Positions 36,728 through 45,869 of a DNA stretch of 64,000 nucleotides are shown here, piece after piece. The position numbers and the translations under genes were made by a program. Numbering within the stretch: the stretch's first letter is position 1; every line of letters starts with the position of its first letter. Origin of the DNA: Mycetocola lacteus. Its GTDB lineage: Bacteria; Actinomycetota; Actinomycetes; Actinomycetales; Microbacteriaceae. The notes under the pieces are model-generated. The model was given only the letters and a program-made list of their open reading frames with translations, was not told where the DNA came from and searched no databases. The stretch is taken from the NCBI RefSeq assembly GCF_003667575.1, contig NZ_RCUY01000009.1:124001-188000 (forward strand), written 5' to 3'.

Positions 36728-37447
36728 TTAGCGGGGAAGCTTGCCAATCAGGATCTCGCGGGCGAGATCGATGGTCTGATCCAGCTCATCGTGCTTGTCG
36801 TTCTTGATGTAGGTGTCTCCGGTGCGGGCCACGGCCAGGCTGATCAGGTGATCGGCAAACACCGGGTTCAGGACCAGCGCCGGGCCGTGCAGGTGTGTGC
36901 CATAGGCATTGCCCACAACCGCGCCCTCCAGGCCGTCACCGTTACCGAAGCCGTTGCGCACCGCACCGATCGGCGCCATGCCCTGGGCAAGCGTGGTCAC
37001 GGCCGAGTGGTTTTCGGTACCGATCAGCAGACCAAACTGCCCATCGATACCAAACGCCTCGGTCACGATCCGCGCCGCGGTAGCATCCACGGTCACGTCA
37101 AAGACCCCGGCACCCTCGATCACGGTATTCGAATCGAGCTTGATCGTCTTGCCCAGCAGGTGGAACCCGGCACCGGCGGCCAGGAAGACCACACCCGCCT
37201 TCGCCCACTCGCGCAGCTGCTCGGCGATCTGCGCAAACTCCGGGGCGAGGGCACGCTGTGCACTCGAGGATCCGGTCCCCACCACGACGATGTCGGGGAG
37301 GATACCCAGGGTGTCCCCCGGGTTGTAGGTGCGCTGCTCGACCTCGATACCGGCGAGCTCCAGACGGTGCGCGAGCGCACGCCGGTTGCCGGTGTCCCCG
37401 TTCAGGGCCAGGTCGTTGGAGAAGAGTTCAAGAATGGAGACGGTCAC
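36728..37447 (-). CDS. gatD: GatD-type glutamine amidotransferase homologue lacking the catalytic Cys
   Basis: A 239-residue class I amidotransferase (CobB/CobQ-like) homologue. In known species GatD supplies ammonia from glutamine to MurT, which amidates the alpha-carboxyl of D-Glu in lipid II. The family framework is intact: VVGTGSSSAQ, TENHSAVTTL, and YGTHLHGPALVLNP with the catalytic-type His187. The nucleophile segment reads FLAAGAGFHLLG. Gly92 stands where LAxC has Cys, His96 where Gln is usual, and the whole protein contains no Cys. Glutaminase activity is therefore not expected. The GTG start overlaps the murT stop (GTGA), so the two are made together. Confidence 0.88.
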   Translation of the reverse strand: MTVSILELFSNDLALNGDTGNRRALAHRLELAGIEVEQRTYNPGDTLGILPDIVVVGTGSSSAQRALAPEFAQIAEQLREWAKAGVVFLAAGAGFHLLGKTIKLDSNTVIEGAGVFDVTVDATAARIVTEAFGIDGQFGLLIGTENHSAVTTLAQGMAPIGAVRNGFGNGDGLEGAVVGNAYGTHLHGPALVLNPVFADHLISLAVARTGDTYIKNDKHDELDQTIDLAREILIGKLPR

Positions 37448-38727
37448 GAGGCCGCACCTGCTTCCAGGTCCTTATAACCCAGGTACTTCCGGGTTGCCAT
37501 CATCTGGTCGTAGTCGAGGAAGAACGTGTGGCGTCCGCTCGCCGGGCGCGGCCCGTCAAGCACTGCCTGCACGGCCTCGGTCACGTCCGGGATGATCCGG
37601 TCAAAGGTCTTGCCCTCATAGGCCAGTCGGGTCGCGACAAACGCACCCTTGGGGCCCGAGATGACATCCACGTGCTTGATCTTGGACAGATCGGCGTTGT
37701 AGAGCCAGGAGGGGTCGTAGGACGACTCATCGTAGGCAAACAGCACCGAGTCCGGCTCATAGGTGAGCGAGTCCAGGTTCAGCTGCAGCGACGCCAGGTT
37801 CTTGAGCATCAGGATCTCAACCTCGCGGTCACCCACGGTCATGATCTCGCCGCGACCGTACACGGTCTTACCGGCCTGAACGGCCTTCAGCGCGATATTG
37901 ACGTCGAAGCGCTCACCCAGGGTGTGCGCGGCGAGGGTCAGCGTGGCGGCCACGTCGACCGCATAGTGCAGTCCGCGGCTCGGCATGGTGATCGGGTAGT
38001 CGGTGCCGGCGAAACGGATGACCGCCTCGTTACCGGCGGCCGAAACCACTTCGGCGACCGGGTGCGCGCCGTTAGCCGACGCCTCGATCTCCGAGTAGTC
38101 CCGGGCCGAAGCCTGACCGTGCGGAGCAGAAGCCAGAGCCTCGGGGGTCGAACCGAAGTACTCCACCCGGTGCTTGCCACCCTGCTCCAGCTCGGTACCG
38201 AGCTTGGCCAGGAAGTTGTCGTCACGGTTCAGCGCCACGTAGCCGTCCACCGCGTGAGCGATGTTGCGGAACATGGTCGCGACCCGGTCGGGCTCACCGA
38301 AACGGTAGATCTGGTCAACCAGCAGGTTGAGGATCACCGCGGCGCGCGGACGCAGCTGCTCGGCAATCACCACACCGTAGCCCTCATCAATCTCCAGGAT
38401 CGCAATATCCGCGTCCAGGCGACCGGTCAGCGAGGTCTCCTTGAGCAGTGCCGAGGCGATGCCCTGAGGCATGTTGGCACCACTGGGGTTGGTGAACACC
38501 TTGAGGCCGTGTGCACGCACAACGTCGGTCATGATGTTGGTGGTGGTGGACTTCCCGTTGGAACCCAGGATGAACACCACGCCGTGCGGGAGGCCTGCCG
38601 CCACGTCACGCATGACGTTGGGGGCGAGCTTCTGGACAACCACTCCCGGCAGGGCGCTGCCGCCCCCGCGCAGACGGGTCGCGAAACGCGCGGCCCGTCC
38701 GGCGAGGATCGGCAGGACGTACTTCAC
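37444..38727 (-). CDS. murT: MurT-type Mur ligase homologue without zinc ribbon
   Basis: A 427-residue Mur-ligase-fold protein with a C-terminal DUF1727 domain. It has the N-terminal RLRGGGSALPG, P-loop GSNGKSTTT (55-63), the NPSGANMPQGIASALL segment, and EIDEGYG with the Mg-type acidic residues. NLLVDQIYRFGE matches the family NLFRDQLDRYGE. MurT normally uses ATP to activate the alpha-carboxyl of D-Glu in lipid II. Two departures stand out. The four-Cys zinc ribbon after the YFG strand (here about 190-225) is absent and the protein has no Cys. The KNPAG motif reads KNLAS (309-313). The start lies 10 bp after the sigA stop. Confidence 0.88.
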   Translation of the reverse strand: MKYVLPILAGRAARFATRLRGGGSALPGVVVQKLAPNVMRDVAAGLPHGVVFILGSNGKSTTTNIMTDVVRAHGLKVFTNPSGANMPQGIASALLKETSLTGRLDADIAILEIDEGYGVVIAEQLRPRAAVILNLLVDQIYRFGEPDRVATMFRNIAHAVDGYVALNRDDNFLAKLGTELEQGGKHRVEYFGSTPEALASAPHGQASARDYSEIEASANGAHPVAEVVSAAGNEAVIRFAGTDYPITMPSRGLHYAVDVAATLTLAAHTLGERFDVNIALKAVQAGKTVYGRGEIMTVGDREVEILMLKNLASLQLNLDSLTYEPDSVLFAYDESSYDPSWLYNADLSKIKHVDVISGPKGAFVATRLAYEGKTFDRIIPDVTEAVQAVLDGPRPASGRHTFFLDYDQMMATRKYLGYKDLEAGAAS

Positions 38728-38737
38728 GCCGCCCGGC

Positions 38738-39961
<1,224 letters not shown>

Positions 39962-40260
39962 GGAGGCACCTTTCAGTCTTGAGGAGGGGTACGTGGTATC
40001 CCCCACCCATCCTCAATCCACGATAGTTTTCGGACATTACTAGGACCCATGTCAAGTCCGAATGTGATGCGCGGCAATTAAGCCACTTCACGCTCGGTCA
40101 AGAACGGGTCCTTCCTTCCATTATGCCATGCTTTGGAAGGTCTTTTTGCCACGACCCCTTGCGCAGCGGGCAAATCATGGGGTATTGGCGGGCATTTTTG
40201 ACGGGGGAACAGTGAATTTAACCGCAGGATCTGCGGTTTTATTCCCAAACTGGGGATAGG
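39962..40260. other. intergenic region upstream of sigA
   Basis: 299 bp without a recognisable gene. On the sigA strand TTGACA lies at 40055-40050, and TATCGT follows at too long a spacing, so the promoter is not certain. A hairpin ACCGCAG-GAT-CTGCGGT (40221-40237), flanked by A/T-rich sequence, probably terminates the MFS gene. CCTTCC/GGAAGG arms near 40114-40140 are unexplained. Confidence 0.45.
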
Positions 40261-41598
40261 TCAGGATGCGTCATGACCGTCGCGACCATCCTTGCGGCGC
40301 AAACGTGCAATCATCGCGACCCAGACTGGGCCGACCTCGATTCCGTCCTCGGAGAGAATCGAACGGGTGCGGCGACGGGCCCGGAACAGCATCACCACAC
40401 CGAAGGCGATCACCACAAACTGGACGATCATCGCAAAGCGGAACGAGTGCAGGGAGTACACCTCGGCGGGTGGGCCACCGTGGCCACCTACGAGGTCCAG
40501 GATCACTCCCATCAGGAACATGATCACAAAGCTCGCACTGAACCCGCCCACGTTGACCAGCCCATTGGCCGAGCCGAGTACGCGCGAGGGGTTATAGGTG
40601 CGGGCAAAGTCGAAGCCGATCAGCGAGCCCGGTCCCCCGGCGCCCATCGCAACCAGCAGGATGATGACCAGCCAGAGTGGCGGCGTCCCGGGCCAGAGCA
40701 GCACGGCGGCCCAGGCCACAGCGATCGCGAAGACCAGGCCCAGCACGATGTTGCTGCGCCGGTACGGGTAGCGCGCACTCAGCAGACCCAGAATCGGACC
40801 GATCGCGATACCGGAGGCCACCACCACGAGCAGCATCGCCGCCGCAAAACCCTCGGTGAAGCCGAGCCCGTAAACCATAAAGGGGATGCCCCAGAGTAGC
40901 GAGAACACGGTGCCCGGGGACTGGGTGGTGAAGTGCGACCAGAATCCCAGCTGGGTGCCCGGGCGGCGCAGCGCCATCCCGAGCTCGCGCACGGACTGTC
41001 CCCAGGTACCCACGGGCGGCGGAACCGGGGCGTCGCGCGGGCGATCACGCACGGTCGCCAGAACCAGCACCAGGGCCAGGACGCAGAGCGCGGCGGCACT
41101 CAGGAACGCCGGGCTCCACCCAAACTTGTGGAGGACCCAGGCAAAGGGAAGCGCCGAGAGGACCTGTCCCAGCTGGCCGATGTTTCCAATCCACTGCGAG
41201 AGCTGCGGAACCCACTTCCCGGTAAACCAGGAGGAAATCAACCGCAGCACCGAGACGAAGATGGCCGCGTCGCCCGCGCCCACCAGGATGCGCCCGAGGA
41301 CCGCAATGCCGAGCTGATCAGCAATCGCCAGGATGACCTGGCCTACCGCGAGTAGGCCCAGGCCGAAGAGGATCAGGACGCGCGGCCCCAGGCGGTCGAT
41401 GAGTACACCGACCGGCACCTGCATGGCCGCATAGATGACCAGCTGCATGACGGCGAGCGTGGAAAATGCCGCGGCGGATGCATCAAAACGCTCGACGGCG
41501 GCAACCCCGGCGACACCCATCGTGGCGCGCTGCAGGACGGCCACCATGTATGCCAGGGCACCGATCCAAAAAACAATCCAGGAGGTGCGCGTATTCAC
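40261..41598 (-). CDS. MFS transporter
   Basis: A 445-residue major facilitator with about 12 membrane segments, starting WIVFWIGALAYMVAVLQRATMG. It has the cytoplasmic loop 2-3 motif GVLIDRLGPRVLI (form of GxLaDrxGrrxxl) and a long central loop with VRDRPRDAPVPPP. It ends in a basic cytoplasmic tail. The substrate cannot be inferred. The GTG at 41598 is preferred over an upstream TTG because TAAGCT lies exactly 6 nt before it. It stands alone between sigA and the PAC2 gene. Confidence 0.87.
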   Translation of the reverse strand: MNTRTSWIVFWIGALAYMVAVLQRATMGVAGVAAVERFDASAAAFSTLAVMQLVIYAAMQVPVGVLIDRLGPRVLILFGLGLLAVGQVILAIADQLGIAVLGRILVGAGDAAIFVSVLRLISSWFTGKWVPQLSQWIGNIGQLGQVLSALPFAWVLHKFGWSPAFLSAAALCVLALVLVLATVRDRPRDAPVPPPVGTWGQSVRELGMALRRPGTQLGFWSHFTTQSPGTVFSLLWGIPFMVYGLGFTEGFAAAMLLVVVASGIAIGPILGLLSARYPYRRSNIVLGLVFAIAVAWAAVLLWPGTPPLWLVIILLVAMGAGGPGSLIGFDFARTYNPSRVLGSANGLVNVGGFSASFVIMFLMGVILDLVGGHGGPPAEVYSLHSFRFAMIVQFVVIAFGVVMLFRARRRTRSILSEDGIEVGPVWVAMIARLRRKDGRDGHDAS

Positions 41599-41610
41599 CA
41601 ATTCAGCTTA
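41599..41610 (-). promoter_or_regulatory. -10 element TAAGCT of the MFS gene, leaderless type
   Basis: TAAGCT (41610-41605 on the minus strand), 6 nt, then GTG. Confidence 0.5.
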
Positions 41611-41777
41611 TCGGGCCACTCGCAACGATTCGATCCGCCCCGCCATCGTATTCACTGCACACTTGTGATCCGTGGCTGCACGCCCATCCGAGCGGCAGCC
41701 ATCCGGCCCGAGACGCCCGCGCGGCGCGGGCAGGCGTCCGCAGCACGGAAGCCGGCGATGATCCCTCAGCGGCCGAG

Positions 41778-42719
41778 CTACTCCCCCGAATCGCGCAGGT
41801 CTTCGCCGTTGTCCTCACCCTCGGGACGGCCGGCCAGGAAGCGCTCAAGCTCGGCGGCAATCTCATCCGCAGAGGGCAGCGACCCATCCATCGCCACAAA
41901 CGGCGAGGCGGGCATATTCGATTCCATATAGGAGTCGTGCCGCTCCTCGAGGGTCGCCACCAGGCGACGTAGCTCATCGTTTCCGGCCACCTGCTCGTTC
42001 AGGCGCTCCACAAACTCACGAGCCTGGTCGCGCAGACCATCGGTGGGCAGGATCAGCCCGGTGGCCGCGCCCACGTACTCAATCGCCGCGATCAGGACAT
42101 CGGGGTACTGCGTGTCGCTGAGGTAATGCGGGGTGAGCAGTGCGAGACCCGCCACGGCGAGGCCGTGCTCGGTCAGGCGATACTCCAGCAGGTGCAGGAC
42201 GTTGGCGGGCAGCTGGGTCTGCGGACGCCAGACGGTCAACGACTCGATCAGGTCGGCGCGGGTACCGCTCACCGTCACCGGAACCGGGCGGGTGTGCGGC
42301 ACCGGCATCGGCACCGCGTGCAGCCAGGTGGTGCGGGCGATGCCCAGGGTGTCGATCAGCCCGGTAATGGAGCGCACAAACGCCTCCCACCTAAAATCGG
42401 GCTCGTAGCCACTCAGGAAGAGGAAGGGCTGGGAGAGCTCATCGTGGACGAGGGTCAGCTCCAGGCGCGGCGGCACGTAGTCGGAGAGGTGATCCTCGTC
42501 GAAGGTCGCGATCGGGCGACGGGCGCGATAATCCAACAGTTCGTCATTATCGAAGGTGGCCACAACCCGGGAATCCAGGTTTTCCCGAACGAAGTCGATG
42601 AACTGCGCCGACGCGCTACCGGCATCCGAATATCCGGTGAGTGCCACCACTAAATCGAGCCCGGCGGGAATGTCCGCGGGGTTCACATCGAGGGAAATAA
42701 GTCGGTCCGAGTCAGCCAT
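41778..42719 (-). CDS. PAC2 family (proteasome assembly chaperone 2-like) protein
   Basis: A 313-residue soluble protein of the PAC2 family common in actinobacteria. It has an LVVALTGYSDAGSASAQFIDF start, FLFLSGYEPDFRWEAF, and a central domain with LHAVPMPVPHTRPVPVT. An acidic tail rich in Glu/Asp (GRPEGEDNGEDLRDSGE) follows. Eukaryotic PAC2 helps assemble proteasomes; the bacterial role is not established, and no proteasome genes are in this window. ATG start with no strong ribosome site. Confidence 0.88.
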   Translation of the reverse strand: MADSDRLISLDVNPADIPAGLDLVVALTGYSDAGSASAQFIDFVRENLDSRVVATFDNDELLDYRARRPIATFDEDHLSDYVPPRLELTLVHDELSQPFLFLSGYEPDFRWEAFVRSITGLIDTLGIARTTWLHAVPMPVPHTRPVPVTVSGTRADLIESLTVWRPQTQLPANVLHLLEYRLTEHGLAVAGLALLTPHYLSDTQYPDVLIAAIEYVGAATGLILPTDGLRDQAREFVERLNEQVAGNDELRRLVATLEERHDSYMESNMPASPFVAMDGSLPSADEIAAELERFLAGRPEGEDNGEDLRDSGE

Positions 42720-42837
42720 GGATCCACTCTAGGGCTCACAACCGGAACAATCCTCCGTTTTTGGCCGCTCCCGCTTTGCCATCAGCGAACACGCATGTAA
42801 CCCGCGCGCATACGGGCGGTTCGACCACACATGGGCA

Positions 42838-42849
42838 TAGCATGGAGGC
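42838..42849 (+). promoter_or_regulatory. -10 element TAGCAT of pepA, leaderless type
   Basis: TAGCAT (42838-42843), then GGAGGC, then ATG. The 6-nt spacer happens to contain GGAGG, but the spacing to the ATG is too short for a standard ribosome site. Confidence 0.5.
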
Positions 42850-44352
42850 ATGACCGTTCCCGTTCTTAATATCTCCACCACCCCCGCCGATTCCGCGGCC
42901 GCGACCGTTCTGGTCCTCGCCGCCCACGGAACCGGCGACAACGTCACCCTGGTCGCCCCGGCCGGCTTTGAGGCCGTATCCGAGCTGGTTGGCCCGCTGG
43001 GCATCTCGGGTGCCGCCGACCGTCTGGTCCGCCTGCCCGCCGTGGCCGGTATCGCCGACACCCTCGCCGTGATTGGCCTGGGCGGCGAGCCCACCACCGA
43101 TCGTCTGCGTTCGGCAGCCGGATCCGCGATCCGTCAGCTGGCCGGTGTCGAGCACGTAGCCCTGGCGCTCCCGGTTGCAGACGTGACCGAGCTGTCGGCC
43201 GTGACCGAGGGTGCCGCACTCGGTACCTACTCGTTTGTGGACTACCGCGGCGCCACCCAGGCCGAGCAGAAGAGCGCGGTGGAGACCGTGACCGTGCTGA
43301 CCGAGACCGGAACCGGCACCGAGGACGAGCACCTGGCGATCATCGCCCGTGCCGCCGCCGTGGCCGAGGCCGTCTCGCTGGTCAAGGACCTGGTGAACAC
43401 CCCCGCCAACGACATGTACCCCGCCAGCATGGTGACCGCAGCCACCCAGGCCGCCGAGGGTCTGCCCCTCGAGTTCACCGTCTGGGACGAGGAAGCTCTC
43501 GCCACCGACGGCTTCGGTGGTCTGAGCGGCGTCGGCCAGGGCTCGACCCGCGGACCGCGCCTGCTGAAGATCAGCTACTCCCCCGAGGGCGCCACCCAGC
43601 ACCTCGCACTGGTGGGCAAGGGCATCACCTTCGACACCGGTGGACTCTCGCTGAAGCCCGCCAACTCGATGCTGGGTATGAAGTTTGACATGGCCGGCGC
43701 CGCCGCGGTGCTGGGCACCCTGACCGCCGCCGCCGAGCTGAACCTGCCCGTACGCCTCACCGGCTGGCTGTGCCTGGCCGAGAACATGCCCTCGGGCTCG
43801 GCGATCCGCCCGGGAGACGTCATCACCATCCGTGGTGGACGCACCGTCGAGGTCACCAACACCGACGCCGAGGGCCGCCTGGTTCTGGCCGACGGTCTGG
43901 TGGCCGCCGGCGAGGAGCAGCCCGACGCGATCGTCGACATCGCCACCCTGACCGGTGCCGCCCTGGTTGCCCTGGGCGACCGCTACATGGGTGTGCTCGG
44001 CGACGACGAACTGGTCGAGTCGGTCATCGCCAACTCCAAGCTCGTGGGTGAGCCCGCCTGGGCCATGCCGATGCCCGCCGAACTGCGCGGCATCCTGAAC
44101 TCCAACGTGGCCGACATCATGAACGCCAATGTCGGAAACCGCAACGGCGGCATGCTCGTAGCTGCGCACTTCCTGAAAGAGTTCACGACCCCGCGCGCGG
44201 ACGCTCCGGAGACCACCATCCCCTGGGCACACCTGGATATCGCGGGACCCGCCGATAATGGCGGTTCCGCATACGGCTTCACCGGCAACGGCGCAACCGC
44301 CTCGGGCGTGCGTCTGCTGCTGTCGCTTGCCGAAGAATATTCGCGTAGGTAG
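42850..44352 (+). CDS. pepA: leucyl aminopeptidase (M17)
   Basis: A 500-residue cytosolic di-metal aminopeptidase removing N-terminal residues from peptides. The N-terminal macro-like domain covers about 1-160. The catalytic domain has VGKGITFDTGGLSLKP (metal and catalytic Lys/Asp) and MKFDMAGAAAVLG. The M17 signature NTDAEGRL carries metal-binding Asp/Glu and Arg. The C-terminal NGGMLVAAHFLKEF and WAHLDIAGPA motifs are present. Length is normal. It precedes lpd by 92 bp and may share transcription with it. Confidence 0.95.
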   Translation: MTVPVLNISTTPADSAAATVLVLAAHGTGDNVTLVAPAGFEAVSELVGPLGISGAADRLVRLPAVAGIADTLAVIGLGGEPTTDRLRSAAGSAIRQLAGVEHVALALPVADVTELSAVTEGAALGTYSFVDYRGATQAEQKSAVETVTVLTETGTGTEDEHLAIIARAAAVAEAVSLVKDLVNTPANDMYPASMVTAATQAAEGLPLEFTVWDEEALATDGFGGLSGVGQGSTRGPRLLKISYSPEGATQHLALVGKGITFDTGGLSLKPANSMLGMKFDMAGAAAVLGTLTAAAELNLPVRLTGWLCLAENMPSGSAIRPGDVITIRGGRTVEVTNTDAEGRLVLADGLVAAGEEQPDAIVDIATLTGAALVALGDRYMGVLGDDELVESVIANSKLVGEPAWAMPMPAELRGILNSNVADIMNANVGNRNGGMLVAAHFLKEFTTPRADAPETTIPWAHLDIAGPADNGGSAYGFTGNGATASGVRLLLSLAEEYSRR

Positions 44353-44444
44353 TAAGGTTCTTATGGTGGCCTTTACCACCCAGGCGAGCCACACAATGGT
44401 CTCGCAAAAACAGCTCAATTCAAGACTCATGAGGGAGTAGCTCA

Positions 44445-45818
44445 GTGACGGAGCAGAATTTTGACATCGTCGTGCTCGGCGGTGGAAGTGGAGGCTACGC
44501 GGCAGCCCTGCGCGCAAGCGAGCTCGGCTTCTCGGTAGCACTGATTGAGAAGGACAAGGTGGGTGGCACCTGCCTGCACCGCGGCTGCATCCCGACCAAG
44601 GCGCTGCTGCACGCGGCCGAGGTTGCCGATGTCACCCGCGAGGCCGCTCAGTTCGGTATCTCCGCAACCCTGAACGGTGTGGACATGGCCGGCGTGACCG
44701 CCTACCGCGAGAACATCATCGCCAAGAAGTACAAGGGACTTCAGGGCCTGGTGAAGGCACGCAAGATCACCACCATCGAGGGTGAGGGACGCCTGGTCGC
44801 CCCCAACACCGTCCAGGTGGGCGACCAGACCATCGTGGGTAAGGATGTCATCCTGGCAACCGGTTCCTACAGCCGTTCGCTGCCGGGTCTGGAGATCGGC
44901 GGTCGCGTAATGACCTCCGAGCAGGCGCTTGAGCTTCCGTTTGTTCCGGGATCCGTTGCGATCCTCGGCGGCGGCGTGATCGGCGTCGAGTTCGCCAGCG
45001 TGTGGAAGTCCTTCGGTTCGGATGTGACCATCATTGAGGGTCTGCCGCACCTGGTTCCCAACGAGGACGAGGCCATCTCCAAGGGCCTCGAGCGTGCGTT
45101 CCGCAAGCGCGGAATCAACTACTCGCTGGGCATCCGCTTCCAGAGCGTCACCCAGCACGAGAACGGCGTTGTGGTCACCCTGGAAGACGGCAAGACCATC
45201 GAGGCCGAGATCCTCCTGGTGGCCGTGGGCCGTGGCCCCGCCACCGCAAACCTCGGTTTCGAAGAGGTCGGCGTGACCATCGACCGCGGCTTCGTGATCA
45301 CCAACGAGCGTCTGCAGACGAACATCCCCAACCTCTGGGCCGTCGGTGACATCGTTCCGGGTCTGCAGCTGGCCCACCGTGGTTTCCAGCAGGGCATCTT
45401 TGTCGCCGAGGAGATTGCCGGTCTGAACCCGGTCATCATCGAGGACGTCAACATCCCCAAGGTCACCTACAGCGAGCCCGAGGTCGCCTCGGTCGGCTAC
45501 ACCGAGGCCAAGGCCAAGGAGAAGTTCGGCGCCGACGCGATCACCAGCTACGACTACAACCTTGCCGGTAACGGTAAGAGCGAGATCCTGGGCACCGCCG
45601 GAAACGTCAAGGTTGTTCGTGTGAACGACGGCCCCGTGGTCGGCGTGCACATGATCGGCGCCCGCGTGGGTGAGCTGATCGGTGAGGCACAGCTCGTTGT
45701 CAACTGGGAAGCACACCCGGAGGACATCGCGCCGCTGATCCACGCACACCCCACGCAGAACGAGGCACTGGGCGAGGCGTTCCTGTACCTCGCCGGCAAG
45801 CCGCTGCACACCCTTTAG
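44445..45818 (+). CDS. lpd: dihydrolipoyl dehydrogenase (E3)
   Basis: A 457-residue FAD disulfide oxidoreductase that reoxidises lipoamide of 2-oxo acid dehydrogenases with NAD+. It has the FAD motif VVLGGGSGGYAAALRA and redox-active CysXXXXCys in GGTCLHRGCIPTK. The second Rossmann motif is VAILGGGVIGVEFA, with AVGDIVPGLQLAHRG, and the C-terminal dimer domain carries AHPTQNEALGEAF with the catalytic His-Glu. GTG start with GAGGGAG upstream. It lies 51 bp before sucB, whose lipoyl domain is its substrate. Confidence 0.95.
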   Translation: MTEQNFDIVVLGGGSGGYAAALRASELGFSVALIEKDKVGGTCLHRGCIPTKALLHAAEVADVTREAAQFGISATLNGVDMAGVTAYRENIIAKKYKGLQGLVKARKITTIEGEGRLVAPNTVQVGDQTIVGKDVILATGSYSRSLPGLEIGGRVMTSEQALELPFVPGSVAILGGGVIGVEFASVWKSFGSDVTIIEGLPHLVPNEDEAISKGLERAFRKRGINYSLGIRFQSVTQHENGVVVTLEDGKTIEAEILLVAVGRGPATANLGFEEVGVTIDRGFVITNERLQTNIPNLWAVGDIVPGLQLAHRGFQQGIFVAEEIAGLNPVIIEDVNIPKVTYSEPEVASVGYTEAKAKEKFGADAITSYDYNLAGNGKSEILGTAGNVKVVRVNDGPVVGVHMIGARVGELIGEAQLVVNWEAHPEDIAPLIHAHPTQNEALGEAFLYLAGKPLHTL

Positions 45819-45869
45819 TACGCACCGATACATCCGCACACACAATTTAGGTTTTAAGGAGACAAGGTC

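Noticed and set aside
36728-37447. gatD as a pseudogene
   Set aside because: Full length, no frameshift, coupled start, conserved framework residues and a strong downstream terminator all indicate a functional gene. Only the catalytic site differs.
40110-40145. CCTTCC/GGAAGG hairpin followed by TTTTT as a small-RNA terminator
   Set aside because: The loop is long (15 nt), the stem short, and no plus-strand gene or promoter is visible upstream.
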